A DNA stretch of 64,000 bases, taken from Acidobacteriota bacterium. Its GTDB lineage: Bacteria; Acidobacteriota; Thermoanaerobaculia; UBA5066; Gp7-AA6. Below the pieces are notes generated by a model that made no database searches, was not told the origin of the DNA, and was given only the letters and a program-made list of their open reading frames with translations. Below, in pieces: positions 16,913 through 24,710 of this stretch (within the stretch, counting starts at the first letter, position 1; the number at the start of each line of letters is the position of its first letter). Location: the NCBI GenBank assembly GCA_020199905.1, contig JAIVJS010000082.1, forward strand, positions 30,761-94,760, read 5' to 3'. The position numbers and the translations under genes were made by a program.

Positions 16913-17281
16913 GATCGGGTCCCCCTCGCCGGGATCCTAGCGCGTCCCGGAAGCGTCCGGACCGATTCCTCGATCCCATCGCCGAATCGCGCCCGTTTCG
17001 AGTGATGCGGTGATGGCGCCAGATCCTGACGGGCCACCTCCCGACACCGCCGCCGTTCTGCCGGGAAAAACGAGCAGGGAGGCGGCGGCCAGCGCCGCTC
17101 GGAGGAACCAGCGCGCGTCGATGGGGGTCCAGGGGCGGGCCGCGCCTCCGGGCGGCGCAAAACACCTCCGCTGGCGATTCAGCATCCGACCGAACGCAGA
17201 GCGCGACACGCCGGCTCGGAAGGCATCTCCTCGCTTGTCGAACTGGGGCGGTGGAGGGACCGGCGGGAGACGCCGTCCCAC
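16913..17281. other. spacer without a supported gene
   Basis: No coding sequence is convincing. A minus-strand frame (16937-17287) contains a hydrophobic stretch WFLRAALAAASLLVFPG that could be a signal peptide, but what follows does not resemble a protein and there is no ribosome site. Confidence 0.3.
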
Positions 17282-17316
17282 GCTCAACGCTCAACGTTCA
17301 ACCCTGAACGCTCAAC
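17282..17316. repeat. heptad array B, 5 units (GCTCAAC type)
   Basis: Units are GCTCAAC GCTCAAC, GTTCAAC, CCTGAAC and GCTCAAC, in perfect 7-base register. The array ends inside the last codons of the sulfite-oxidase-like gene; its TGA stop (17312-17314, minus) is part of the final unit. Confidence 0.85.
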
Positions 17317-17971
17317 GTCTCCGAAGGCGCGCCGCTTCCGATCGCATCCGCTGCATCGCGTCCGTCTCCCGGTCGGAGTAGCGCTCCTCTTTCCAGGGAT
17401 CGGCGCGGAGATGGTACCCGTTGACCTCCCAGAATCCGGGCGGGTTCACCGCCAGGAACTCGAACGCCCGCACCCACTTCGCGCTCTTCCAGAGATAGAG
17501 CTTCGGCACGACGAGGCGGCAGGGTCCGCCGTGCTCGCGCGCGAGATCCTCTCCGCCGTGCCGGATCGCGAGCAGCGCGTCCTCGTCCGCGAGGTCGGCG
17601 AGGGAGATGTTCGTCGTGTATCCCTCCGACGTGTGCGCCATCACGGCGATGGCATCGGGTCGCGGTCTGACGCGGCGAAGGATCTCCGCGACGGCGACGC
17701 CTTCCCAGCGGTTGTCGTACCGGCTCCAGTGCGTGACGCAGTGGATGTCCGACGTGACTTCGATTCGCGGCAACGCCAGGAACTCGCTCCAGCTCCAGGA
17801 CATCTCTTCTCCGACGAGGCCGAAACACCGGAACGACCAGCTCGCGAGGTCGATCGGCGGCGCCTCTCCATAGGTCAGGACCGGCCATTTCTGAGTCAGG
17901 ACCTGCCCCGGCGGAAGCCGCTCGCGGCTCGCGCCGTTCTCGCCCGACGCTCCCGGAGGTTGGATTTTCAT
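17312..17971 (-). CDS. sulfite-oxidase-like molybdopterin oxidoreductase
   Basis: The 219-residue protein has the molybdopterin-binding fold of the sulfite oxidase/MsrP superfamily. The molybdenum-ligand cysteine is C78 in SDIHCVTHWS, followed by WEGVAVAEIL, the HTSEGYTTNISLAD segment, HGGPCRLVVPKLYLWKSAKW and a C-terminal EVNGYHLRADPWKEER. It has no dimerisation domain, no heme domain and no Tat signal, so it is a short cytoplasmic member whose substrate is unknown. No MsrQ-type membrane partner lies nearby. The start ATG 17971 (MKIQPPG) lies just upstream of a heptad array at 17990. Confidence 0.88.
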   Translation of the reverse strand: MKIQPPGASGENGASRERLPPGQVLTQKWPVLTYGEAPPIDLASWSFRCFGLVGEEMSWSWSEFLALPRIEVTSDIHCVTHWSRYDNRWEGVAVAEILRRVRPRPDAIAVMAHTSEGYTTNISLADLADEDALLAIRHGGEDLAREHGGPCRLVVPKLYLWKSAKWVRAFEFLAVNPPGFWEVNGYHLRADPWKEERYSDRETDAMQRMRSEAARLRRR

Positions 17972-17989
17972 CGCGGCAGCTTATCCGGG

Positions 17990-18024
17990 GAGTCTAGAGT
18001 TGAGAGCCCAGAGTTGAGAGTGGG
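17990..18024. repeat. heptad array C, 5 units (GAGTTGA type)
   Basis: Units GAGTCTA GAGTTGA, GAGCCCA, GAGTTGA and GAGTGGG repeat in strict 7-base register. The array sits 19 bases upstream of the sulfite-oxidase-like start codon, between it and arfB. Confidence 0.8.
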
Positions 18025-18064
18025 AGAAACCCGCTCGCTTGCGGGCCGGCGGCACCGGCGACGG

Positions 18065-18484
18065 TTATTCATCCGTCCGGATCCGGCCGCGGCCTGCCTT
18101 GACGCCCGACCTCTGCACCTTGGCGTCGAGCCGGCGCTCGCGCGACGCCTTCGTCGGGCGGGTCTTCCGGCGCGACTTCGGGCGGACGGCCGCGTGGCGG
18201 AGGAGGCCGGCGAGACGCTCCCGCGCTTCCGCCCGATTCTGGGCCTGGGTCCGGTGCTCGCGGCTGTCGATCGTCAGGACGCCGTCGGCGCTCATCCGCC
18301 TACCGGCGAGTGCGGAGAGGCGCGCCTTCACGTCCTCGGGGAGCGACGAGGCGGCGACATCGAACCGAAGCTCCACCGCTGTGGCCACCTTGTTGACGTT
18401 CTGTCCGCCGGGGCCCGACGCGCGCACGAATCGCTCGTGGAGATCCCGCTCGGGAATCTGAATCGTCGGCGAGACCTCCAGCAT
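18065..18484 (-). CDS. arfB: alternative ribosome-rescue factor B (YaeJ-type peptidyl-tRNA hydrolase)
   Basis: The 139-residue protein has the GGQ catalytic motif of class-I release factors at 26-28 (ASGPGGQNVNKV). It ends in a long, strongly basic tail (RHAAVRPKSRRKTRPTKASR) that in ArfB inserts into the empty mRNA channel of stalled ribosomes. It hydrolyses peptidyl-tRNA on non-stop complexes. The length is normal for ArfB and it has no codon-recognition domain, which separates it from prfA/prfB. It precedes a MITE-like element. Confidence 0.92.
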   Translation of the reverse strand: MLEVSPTIQIPERDLHERFVRASGPGGQNVNKVATAVELRFDVAASSLPEDVKARLSALAGRRMSADGVLTIDSREHRTQAQNRAEARERLAGLLRHAAVRPKSRRKTRPTKASRERRLDAKVQRSGVKAGRGRIRTDE

Positions 18485-18489
18485 CGGCC

Positions 18490-18747
18490 TAGGAGTGTGT
18501 CCGAGAAAGGGCCGTCGCGAGCGGGGCGAGGCCGATGCGAGAGCGGAAGCGCAGAACTTTCATGAGTGGGAGACCGGAGGGTCCCCCGGAATCCCCGGGT
18601 GCCCGGAGGCGTAGCCCGGCTACGCCGCACAGGCAGCGAGGGCTCCGGGGCACGGCAAAGTCCCCTGCGCAGAGTGCGATCGAGCATTCCGCTCGCAGCA
18701 GAAGAATCGCCGTCGCGCGGCAGGCCATTACGAGCAGCAGACTCCTA
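18490..18747. mobile_element. MITE-like element with 10-bp imperfect terminal inverted repeats
   Basis: The 258-base non-coding interval starts TAGGAGTGTG and ends CAGACTCCTA, so its ends are inverted repeats with one mismatch. Inside are further palindromes, such as GTAGCCCGGCTAC near 18610 and a CCGGAGG/CCGGAGG region. There is no transposase. The right end supplies the TAG stop codon of the ABC permease gene (18745-18747, minus). It could be a miniature transposable element or a structured intergenic repeat. Confidence 0.45.
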
Positions 18748-19842
18748 GACCCAGCGGAATCGCTTGACGGCGAGCACGAACGAAAGCGCGGCCCAGACGC
18801 CCAGGATGACGAGCCCCGGCGCGTGACCCGCCAGCGTGGCGCCATCGTTGAACACGGAGCGGAGCATCCGGAGGTAGGGGGAAAGCGGAAGCACCGAGAC
18901 GGCCGTCTGCATCCACTGCGGAGCGCTGTCGAGCCGGAAGTAGACGCCCGAAAGCAGCATCATCGGGAAGAACACCAGGTTCGAGATCGCGCCGTAGGTT
19001 TCGACCGTCGACGCGAAGCTCGACAGGGCGAAGCCCATGGCGAGGAACGTCGCCGTCCCGAAGACGACGAGCGCCGCGAACAGGGGATAAGACCCCTGGT
19101 TGACGATCCCGAAGGCGAGCCACGCCGCGACCAGAAGAAGCGCGGTCTGGAGGATGACGACCGTGACGCGCTGCAGGATCTGGGCGAGGAGGAACACCCA
19201 CTTCGGGAGCGGCGTCACGGCGAGGCGGCGGAACTTGCCCTTTTCGCGATAGGCGACCGTGACCATGCCGACCGCGAAGAGGCCCATGCTGAGCAGGTTC
19301 AGGCCGATCAGACCCGGGACGAGGAACGCCGCGTAGCTCGCGGACCGCGCGTGGCCCGGGCTTTCGATGACGACGGGGATGCGCTCGGGCTCGGGAGCGC
19401 CGTTTAATCTCGCCTGCGCGATCAGGAACGCCTGGCTCGCCGCCTGCGCCGCGACCTGGCCCTGGGCGATGAGATAGCTGTTGAGCCGCAGGCGATACCC
19501 CCCGCCGACGCTTTCGATCTGCGCCATCGTCTCGCCCTTTTGCCAGCGCGCCTCGGCCTCCCTGGCCGGAAGAGTCAGCACCTTCAGATGGGACTCCTCG
19601 AGCGCCTTCACGAATGCGGCGTCGCGGGCGGACGTCTGAGCCGGCTCGACGCGGACCAGCGTGAGCGCGGGAGGGCCGCCCGAGCGAAAGATCACTCCGA
19701 ACCCGAAGAGCATCAGGAGGGGGAAGAGGAACGTCCAGAACATCGCGCCGCGGTCGCGGGCGTAGAGACGCCACTCGATTCGAAACTGCCGCCAGAGAAG
19801 CTCGAGCGGATTCGGGAGACTCGCCTGCGCCTGTTCCGTCAT
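18745..19842 (-). CDS. ABC-2 type transporter permease
   Basis: This 365-residue membrane protein has one N-terminal helix (GAMFWTFLFPLLMLFGFGVI), a large extracytoplasmic domain (about 60-170) and five C-terminal helices, the architecture of ABC-2 exporters (YhgE/DrrB-like, PF12698). The 'REKGKFRRLAVTPLPKWVFL' coupling segment is typical. Its ATG overlaps the stop of the ATPase gene by four bases (ATGA), so the two are translationally coupled. Likely exports a drug, lipid or other small molecule; the substrate cannot be read from sequence. Confidence 0.9.
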   Translation of the reverse strand: MTEQAQASLPNPLELLWRQFRIEWRLYARDRGAMFWTFLFPLLMLFGFGVIFRSGGPPALTLVRVEPAQTSARDAAFVKALEESHLKVLTLPAREAEARWQKGETMAQIESVGGGYRLRLNSYLIAQGQVAAQAASQAFLIAQARLNGAPEPERIPVVIESPGHARSASYAAFLVPGLIGLNLLSMGLFAVGMVTVAYREKGKFRRLAVTPLPKWVFLLAQILQRVTVVILQTALLLVAAWLAFGIVNQGSYPLFAALVVFGTATFLAMGFALSSFASTVETYGAISNLVFFPMMLLSGVYFRLDSAPQWMQTAVSVLPLSPYLRMLRSVFNDGATLAGHAPGLVILGVWAALSFVLAVKRFRWV

Positions 19843-20756
19843 TCCCGGAGACTCCGGCCGGTCAGCTGGAGGAAAACGTCCTCGAGAGTCGCGCGGCGAA
19901 CATGCACCTGGTTGTAATCGAGACGCTCGCTCTCGATCGTCGTGAACACGCGCGGCAGGAGGGACCTCGGATCCGGCGTCGGAATCTCCCAGATGTCCCC
20001 GCGCTTTTCGACCGCCGCTCCGAGCCGCGCCGCGAAGGCGGAGGGATCGGGCGCCCGGCCCTCGAAGGTGAGCTCCACGACGCTCGGGATCCCGAGGCCG
20101 GCGATCAGCTCGGCGGGCGTGCCGGAGCGCAGGATCTTTCCGTGATCGAGGATCGCGAGGCGGTCGCAGAGCGCCTCCGCCTCGTCCATGTAGTGCGTGG
20201 TGAGCATGGTCGTGCGGCCTTCCGCCTTCATCCGGCGCACGACCTCCCAGAGAGACCGACGGCCCTGCGGATCGAGGCCGGCGGTGGGCTCGTCCAGAAA
20301 CACGACGTCCGGGTCGTTCACGAGGGCGAGCGCGAGGGCGAGGCGCTGCGCCTGTCCGCCGGAGAGCGTGACGTGGTACGCGTCCGCCTTGTCCTTCAGC
20401 TGCACGAGCTCGAGAAGCTCCTCCGTCGCACGCCGCCTGGGGTAGTACCCGCCGAAGAGGTCGAGCGCCTCGCGCGGCGTGATCTTGTTGTACAGGCTCG
20501 TCGCCTGGAGCTGGACGCCGATCCGCGCGCGAATCTGCTGGGAGTGTTGCCGCCAGTTGAGGCCGGAGATCGTGATCTCCCCGGCGTCCGGGGTCGTCAG
20601 CCCCTCGATCATCTCCAGGGTCGTCGTCTTGCCCGCCCCGTTCGGCCCGAGCAGGCCGAAGACCTCACCCGCGGCGACGGCGAGGTCCACCCCGGCAACC
20701 GCGAGAACTTTCGGGAACTGCTTGCGCAGGTCCCGAACGACGATCTGGTCGGGCAT
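19839..20756 (-). CDS. ABC transporter ATP-binding protein (CcmA/DrrA-type)
   Basis: The 305-residue ATPase has Walker A GPNGAGKT (37-44), the ABC signature LSGGQAQR (131-138), Walker B VVFLDEPTAG (151-160) and the H-loop histidine in TTHYMDEAEAL. A ~90-residue C-terminal extension is common in drug-exporter ATPases. It powers the permease encoded immediately downstream. The start is taken at MPDQIVV (20756) because family members start there; ATG 20780 would add eight residues and neither has a strong ribosome site. Confidence 0.92.
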   Translation of the reverse strand: MPDQIVVRDLRKQFPKVLAVAGVDLAVAAGEVFGLLGPNGAGKTTTLEMIEGLTTPDAGEITISGLNWRQHSQQIRARIGVQLQATSLYNKITPREALDLFGGYYPRRRATEELLELVQLKDKADAYHVTLSGGQAQRLALALALVNDPDVVFLDEPTAGLDPQGRRSLWEVVRRMKAEGRTTMLTTHYMDEAEALCDRLAILDHGKILRSGTPAELIAGLGIPSVVELTFEGRAPDPSAFAARLGAAVEKRGDIWEIPTPDPRSLLPRVFTTIESERLDYNQVHVRRATLEDVFLQLTGRSLRE

Positions 20757-20806
20757 GCCGCGAAAGAGTACCGAAAACACCGCGGGGGATCACGTCAATG
20801 GAGCCC

Positions 20807-20827
20807 GGAATCGAGAAACGGGAAACG
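20807..20827. repeat. short heptad array D, 3 units (GGAAACG type)
   Basis: GGAATCG AGAAACG GGAAACG repeats in 7-base register. It is related in sequence to arrays at 27674 and 56360, where GGGAATC and AAACGGG units occur. Confidence 0.5.
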
Positions 20828-20849
20828 AGGCGCACCAGCGCCGACGACG

Positions 20850-20979
20850 TTATCGGCGGCTCGTCTCGACGAGCCCGAGATCTCCTGGCTGGTGGGTGGA
20901 TCCTCTCCGAGCCCCAGGTGTGGAGCTCCTCGTGGATGAGCACGACCGCGCCGGTGGACTGGTCACGACCGGCGAAGGA
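20850..20979 (-). pseudogene. C-terminal remnant of a zinc metallopeptidase (HExxH)
   Basis: On the minus strand the frame FAGRDQSTGAVVLIHEELHT carries an HExxH zinc motif. The next frame continues LGLGEDPPTSQEISG, and a third ends GLVETSRR-stop. Joined, they read like the usual end of a secreted metalloprotease-like protein (HEELH.LGLGE.PPTS.EI). Two frameshifts within 60 bases and no upstream catalytic domain mean only a dead fragment remains. Confidence 0.45.
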
Positions 20980-21094
20980 TCTTTTCGGAGGGTTTACACT
21001 CACCCCGTTTCCCGTTCGTGCGACAAAACGTTTTCATTGCAGCGGCAGCGCGTCGCAGAACCCCATTCATTTCTCGATCCGGAGTGAGGAGAAC

Positions 21095-24000
21095 ATGATC
21101 AATCGAACCCGGCGGTGGCTCGGCATTTCCGCGATCGTCCTGCTGGCCGTCTCGGCGCCTCCGCCGGCGTCCGCCGCGTCGCCCAACGTCGTCATCAGCC
21201 AGGTGTACGGCGGCGGCGGGAACACGGGCTCGGTCTACAAGAACGACTTCATCGAGCTTTTCAACCGCGGCGCCTCGCCCGTCAGCCTGAGCGGCTGGTC
21301 CGTGCAGTACGCCTCGAGCGCAGGAACGACGTGGCAGGCGACGATCCTTACCGGCTCGATCGCGCCCGGCCAGTACTACCTCGTCCAGGAGGCGGCCGGC
21401 ACGGGAGGAACGACCAGCCTGCCGGCGCCCGATGCGGTCGGGTCGATCGCGATGAGCGCGACGGGCGGAAAGATCGCGCTGGTCAACGGGACGGCGGCCC
21501 TCTCCGGGGCTTGCCCGTCGGCGTCGGCGGTCGATTTCGTCGGGTACGACGGCGCGAATTGCTTCGAGGGCGCCGCCGCCGCGCCCGCGCTGACGAACAC
21601 GACCGCCGCGCTGCGCGCCTCCGGCGGTTGCGCCGACACCGACGACAACGCGGCGGATTTTGCGGCTGGCGCGCCAGCGCCGCGCAACACAGCCTCCCCG
21701 CTGAACCTCTGCGCCGGCTCGACGAATCCTGCCGGCATCGGCGCGGCCGCGCCCTCGAGCGCCGAGCCGGGTGACTCCGTCCGCTTGACGGTCAGCGTCA
21801 CTTCCGGCGCCAACCCGACGAGCACCGGCCTTTCGGTGACGGCCAACCTCACCTCGGTCGCAGGCTTCTCGACGCAGCCGTTCTTCGACGACGGTACGAA
21901 CGGCGACGTCACGGCCGGGGACGGTGTCTACTCGTACCAGATCGTCATCGCCGCCGGAGCGGCGCCGGGGCCGCGCACGATTCCGTTTGCGGTTTCGGAC
22001 GCGCAGCTTCGCTCCGGGTCGGGCTCGATCGCCCTCACCGTCATTCCCGCGACGCTGACGCTTCCGATCCACGACATCCAGGGGCCCGGCTCCGTCTCCC
22101 CTTACGCCGGACAGACGGTCAAGACGACGCCGTCGATCGTGACGGCGCTCAAGAGCAACGGGTTCTACATCCAGGTTCCCGATGGGCAGCAGGACGCCGA
22201 TCCTTCGACTTCCGAAGGAGTGTTCGTCTTCACGTCGGGCGCTCCCGCCGTCACGGTCGGAGACTCCGTCGCCGTTCGGGGCCTCGTTTCCGAGTTCATC
22301 CCGGCGGCCGACCCGAACAGCCCGCCGACGACCGAGATCGTGTCGCCGTCCGTGACGCGGTTCTCGACCGGCAATCCGCTCCCGGCGCCCGTCACCCTGA
22401 CCGCCGGCGACATGTCGCCCGCGGGCTCCATCGAACAGCTGGAGCGGTACGAGGGGATGCGCGTGCACGTCGACTCGCTCACGGTCATCGCGCCCACGTC
22501 GGGAACCGTGAACGAGGCGAATGCAACCTCGACGTCAAATGGCATCTTTTACGGTGTCCTCGCCGGCCTTCCCCGGCCGCTGCGGGAGCCCGGAGTCGAA
22601 GTTCCGGACCCGCTCCCGGCCGGAGCTCCCTGCTGCGTACCCCGGTTCGACGCGAACCCGGAGCGGCTTCGCGTCGACAGCGACGCGCAGCCGGGGTCCT
22701 TCGCTCTCGAAGTCACGACGGGCGCCGTCGTCACGAACCTGACGGGTCCGCTCGACTACGGCTTCCGCGCTTACACGATCCTGCCGGACCCCGGCACGCC
22801 GCCGGCGGTGACCGGACTCCATTCCGCGATACCGGTCCCCGTCCCGGCGGCCGGCGAATTCACGGTCGGCTCCTTCAACCTCGAGCGGTTCTTCGACACC
22901 GTCAACGACCCGACGAAGAGCGACGTGGCTCTGACCCCCGACGCGTTCGCGCGGCGGCTGAACAAGGCGTCGCTCGCGATCCGCGACGTGTTGCGGTCCC
23001 CTGACATCCTGGGCGTCGAGGAAATGGAAAACCTGCCGACGCTCCAGGCCCTCGCGGCAAAAGTCAACGCCGACGCGATCGCAGCGGGCGGTCCGGACCC
23101 CGCGTACGCCGCCTATCTCGCCGAAGGCAACGACATCGGCGGGATCGATTCGGGATTTCTCGTGAAGAGCTCTCGCGTGACGGTGGTGGAAGTCACGCAA
23201 TACGGCAAGGACACGGTGTTCGTGGCTCCCGACGGATCGACGCCTCTCCTGAACGACCGTCCGCCTCTCCTGCTTCGCGCCATCGTTTCGCGCGCGGCAG
23301 GCCCGGCGTTCCCGATCACCGTCATCGTCAATCACCTTCGATCCCTTTCCGGCGTCGACGATCCGATCGACGGGTTCCGGGTGCGGGCGAAACGGCGCGC
23401 GCAGGCCGAGTACCTGGCGGATCTGGTGCAGGCGCGGCAGACGGCGAGCCCGGACGAGCACATCGTCCTCGTGGGCGATTTCAACGCCTTCCAATTCAAC
23501 GACGGATACGTCGACGTGCTCGGGACGATCGAAGGGAAACCGACGCCTCCCGATCAGGTGGTGCTCTCCTCTTCCGACCTCCTGGCTCCCGATCTGATGG
23601 ACCTCGTCGATACCCTGCCGGCCCCGGATCAATACTCGTTCTCCTTCGACGGCAACGGACAGGTGCTCGACCACGTCCTGATCACCCGGAACCTCCTGGA
23701 TCTCGAGCGCCGGTTCGTCTATGCGCGCAACGACGCGGACTTCCCGGAGTCGTACCGCAACGATCAAAACCGCCCGGAGCGGATCTCGGACCACGACATG
23801 CCGCTGGCGTATTTCGCCTTTCCGGAGGCCGATCTCTCGCTTCAGGTCGCCGCCTCACCCTCTCCGGCCGTTACGGGCGACATCGTGACGCTGACGCTGA
23901 CCGTCTCCAACGCCGGCCCGACCGCGGCCGACGGCGTCACGGTCGCCGACACGATTCCTGCCGGCCTCACGCTCGTGTCCTGCGGCGCGACCGGCGGAGG

Positions 24001-24538
24001 GGTCTGCGGAGGAACTTCCGTCTCTCCGACCGTCACGTTCGCGTCGCTTTCCGCCGGGCAGGCGCAGGTCGTGACGCTCACGGCGCGGCTCGACTGCGAT
24101 CTCGAAGACGGCGTCGTCCTCTCCAACACCGCGACCGTCTCCGGCGGCCCCTTCGACCCCGTTCCAGCCGATAACGCGGTGACGACTTCGATCGCGGTCT
24201 CAAACCCGGCCCCGGCGATATCCGGCGCCGCCGTCGACCGCCCCGTGCTCTCGCCGCCCAACCACAAGATGATTCCGGTGACGGTGAGCTACGCCGCCGA
24301 AGACAACTGCGGCAGCCCCGTTCTCTGCGGGCTGTCGATCAGCAGCAACGAGCCGACCAACGGAGGCGGCGACGGCAACACCCCCTCGGACTGGAAAGTC
24401 GTCGATCCGCATCACGTCCTGCTGCGCGCCGAGCGCTCCGGAAAAGAAACTGGCCGGACTTACTCGATCGCGATCCGATGCGCCGACCCATCAGGCAGCG
24501 CCTCGACCGCGACCGTGGCAGTCTCGGTCCCTCATTGA
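21095..24538 (+). CDS. large secreted nuclease with lamin-tail and DUF11 domains
   Basis: The 1147-residue protein starts at ATG 21095 with GAGGAG upstream. After a signal peptide (to about 30) comes a lamin-tail domain (VVISQVYGGGGNTGS, NDFIELFNRG), an Ig-like segment, an OB-fold-like region with IHDIQGPGSVSPYAG, and an endonuclease/exonuclease/phosphatase domain. The latter shows TVGSFNLERFFDT, LGVEEMENLPTLQAL, IVNHLRSLSG, VLVGDFNAF and ISDHDMPLAYF, which are the expected metal and phosphate residues. A DUF11 adhesive repeat (SLQVAASPSPAVTGDIVTLT) and a C-terminal domain follow. This order resembles ExeM/NucH-type extracellular DNases, which scavenge DNA or release biofilm. Confidence 0.9.
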   Translation: MINRTRRWLGISAIVLLAVSAPPPASAASPNVVISQVYGGGGNTGSVYKNDFIELFNRGASPVSLSGWSVQYASSAGTTWQATILTGSIAPGQYYLVQEAAGTGGTTSLPAPDAVGSIAMSATGGKIALVNGTAALSGACPSASAVDFVGYDGANCFEGAAAAPALTNTTAALRASGGCADTDDNAADFAAGAPAPRNTASPLNLCAGSTNPAGIGAAAPSSAEPGDSVRLTVSVTSGANPTSTGLSVTANLTSVAGFSTQPFFDDGTNGDVTAGDGVYSYQIVIAAGAAPGPRTIPFAVSDAQLRSGSGSIALTVIPATLTLPIHDIQGPGSVSPYAGQTVKTTPSIVTALKSNGFYIQVPDGQQDADPSTSEGVFVFTSGAPAVTVGDSVAVRGLVSEFIPAADPNSPPTTEIVSPSVTRFSTGNPLPAPVTLTAGDMSPAGSIEQLERYEGMRVHVDSLTVIAPTSGTVNEANATSTSNGIFYGVLAGLPRPLREPGVEVPDPLPAGAPCCVPRFDANPERLRVDSDAQPGSFALEVTTGAVVTNLTGPLDYGFRAYTILPDPGTPPAVTGLHSAIPVPVPAAGEFTVGSFNLERFFDTVNDPTKSDVALTPDAFARRLNKASLAIRDVLRSPDILGVEEMENLPTLQALAAKVNADAIAAGGPDPAYAAYLAEGNDIGGIDSGFLVKSSRVTVVEVTQYGKDTVFVAPDGSTPLLNDRPPLLLRAIVSRAAGPAFPITVIVNHLRSLSGVDDPIDGFRVRAKRRAQAEYLADLVQARQTASPDEHIVLVGDFNAFQFNDGYVDVLGTIEGKPTPPDQVVLSSSDLLAPDLMDLVDTLPAPDQYSFSFDGNGQVLDHVLITRNLLDLERRFVYARNDADFPESYRNDQNRPERISDHDMPLAYFAFPEADLSLQVAASPSPAVTGDIVTLTLTVSNAGPTAADGVTVADTIPAGLTLVSCGATGGGVCGGTSVSPTVTFASLSAGQAQVVTLTARLDCDLEDGVVLSNTATVSGGPFDPVPADNAVTTSIAVSNPAPAISGAAVDRPVLSPPNHKMIPVTVSYAAEDNCGSPVLCGLSISSNEPTNGGGDGNTPSDWKVVDPHHVLLRAERSGKETGRTYSIAIRCADPSGSASTATVAVSVPH

Positions 24539-24565
24539 TCGTCTGCAAGACGCCCCTGACCCCTG

Positions 24566-24592
24566 CCCTCTCCCCGGCCCGCGGGGAGAGGG
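24566..24592. repeat. perfect 10-bp-stem hairpin between convergent genes
   Basis: CCCTCTCCCC at 24566-24575 pairs perfectly with 24583-24592 around a 7-base loop. It sits 27 bases after the nuclease stop and can serve either strand as a terminator; no T-tract. Confidence 0.55.
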
Positions 24593-24710
24593 AGGAAAGG
24601 TCGTCGCGTACGGCGTCCGTGGCGAATACGCTCGCGGAGGGACGAGACGGGCGGTCGAGGCCGCGTCCGCCCGCGGCGATCGCACGTCCCGCAGCGAGCG
24701 AAGCGACGGA

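Noticed and set aside
16937-17287. Minus-strand frame with a signal-peptide-like stretch
   Set aside because: Only one hydrophobic stretch, no ribosome site and no protein-like continuation.
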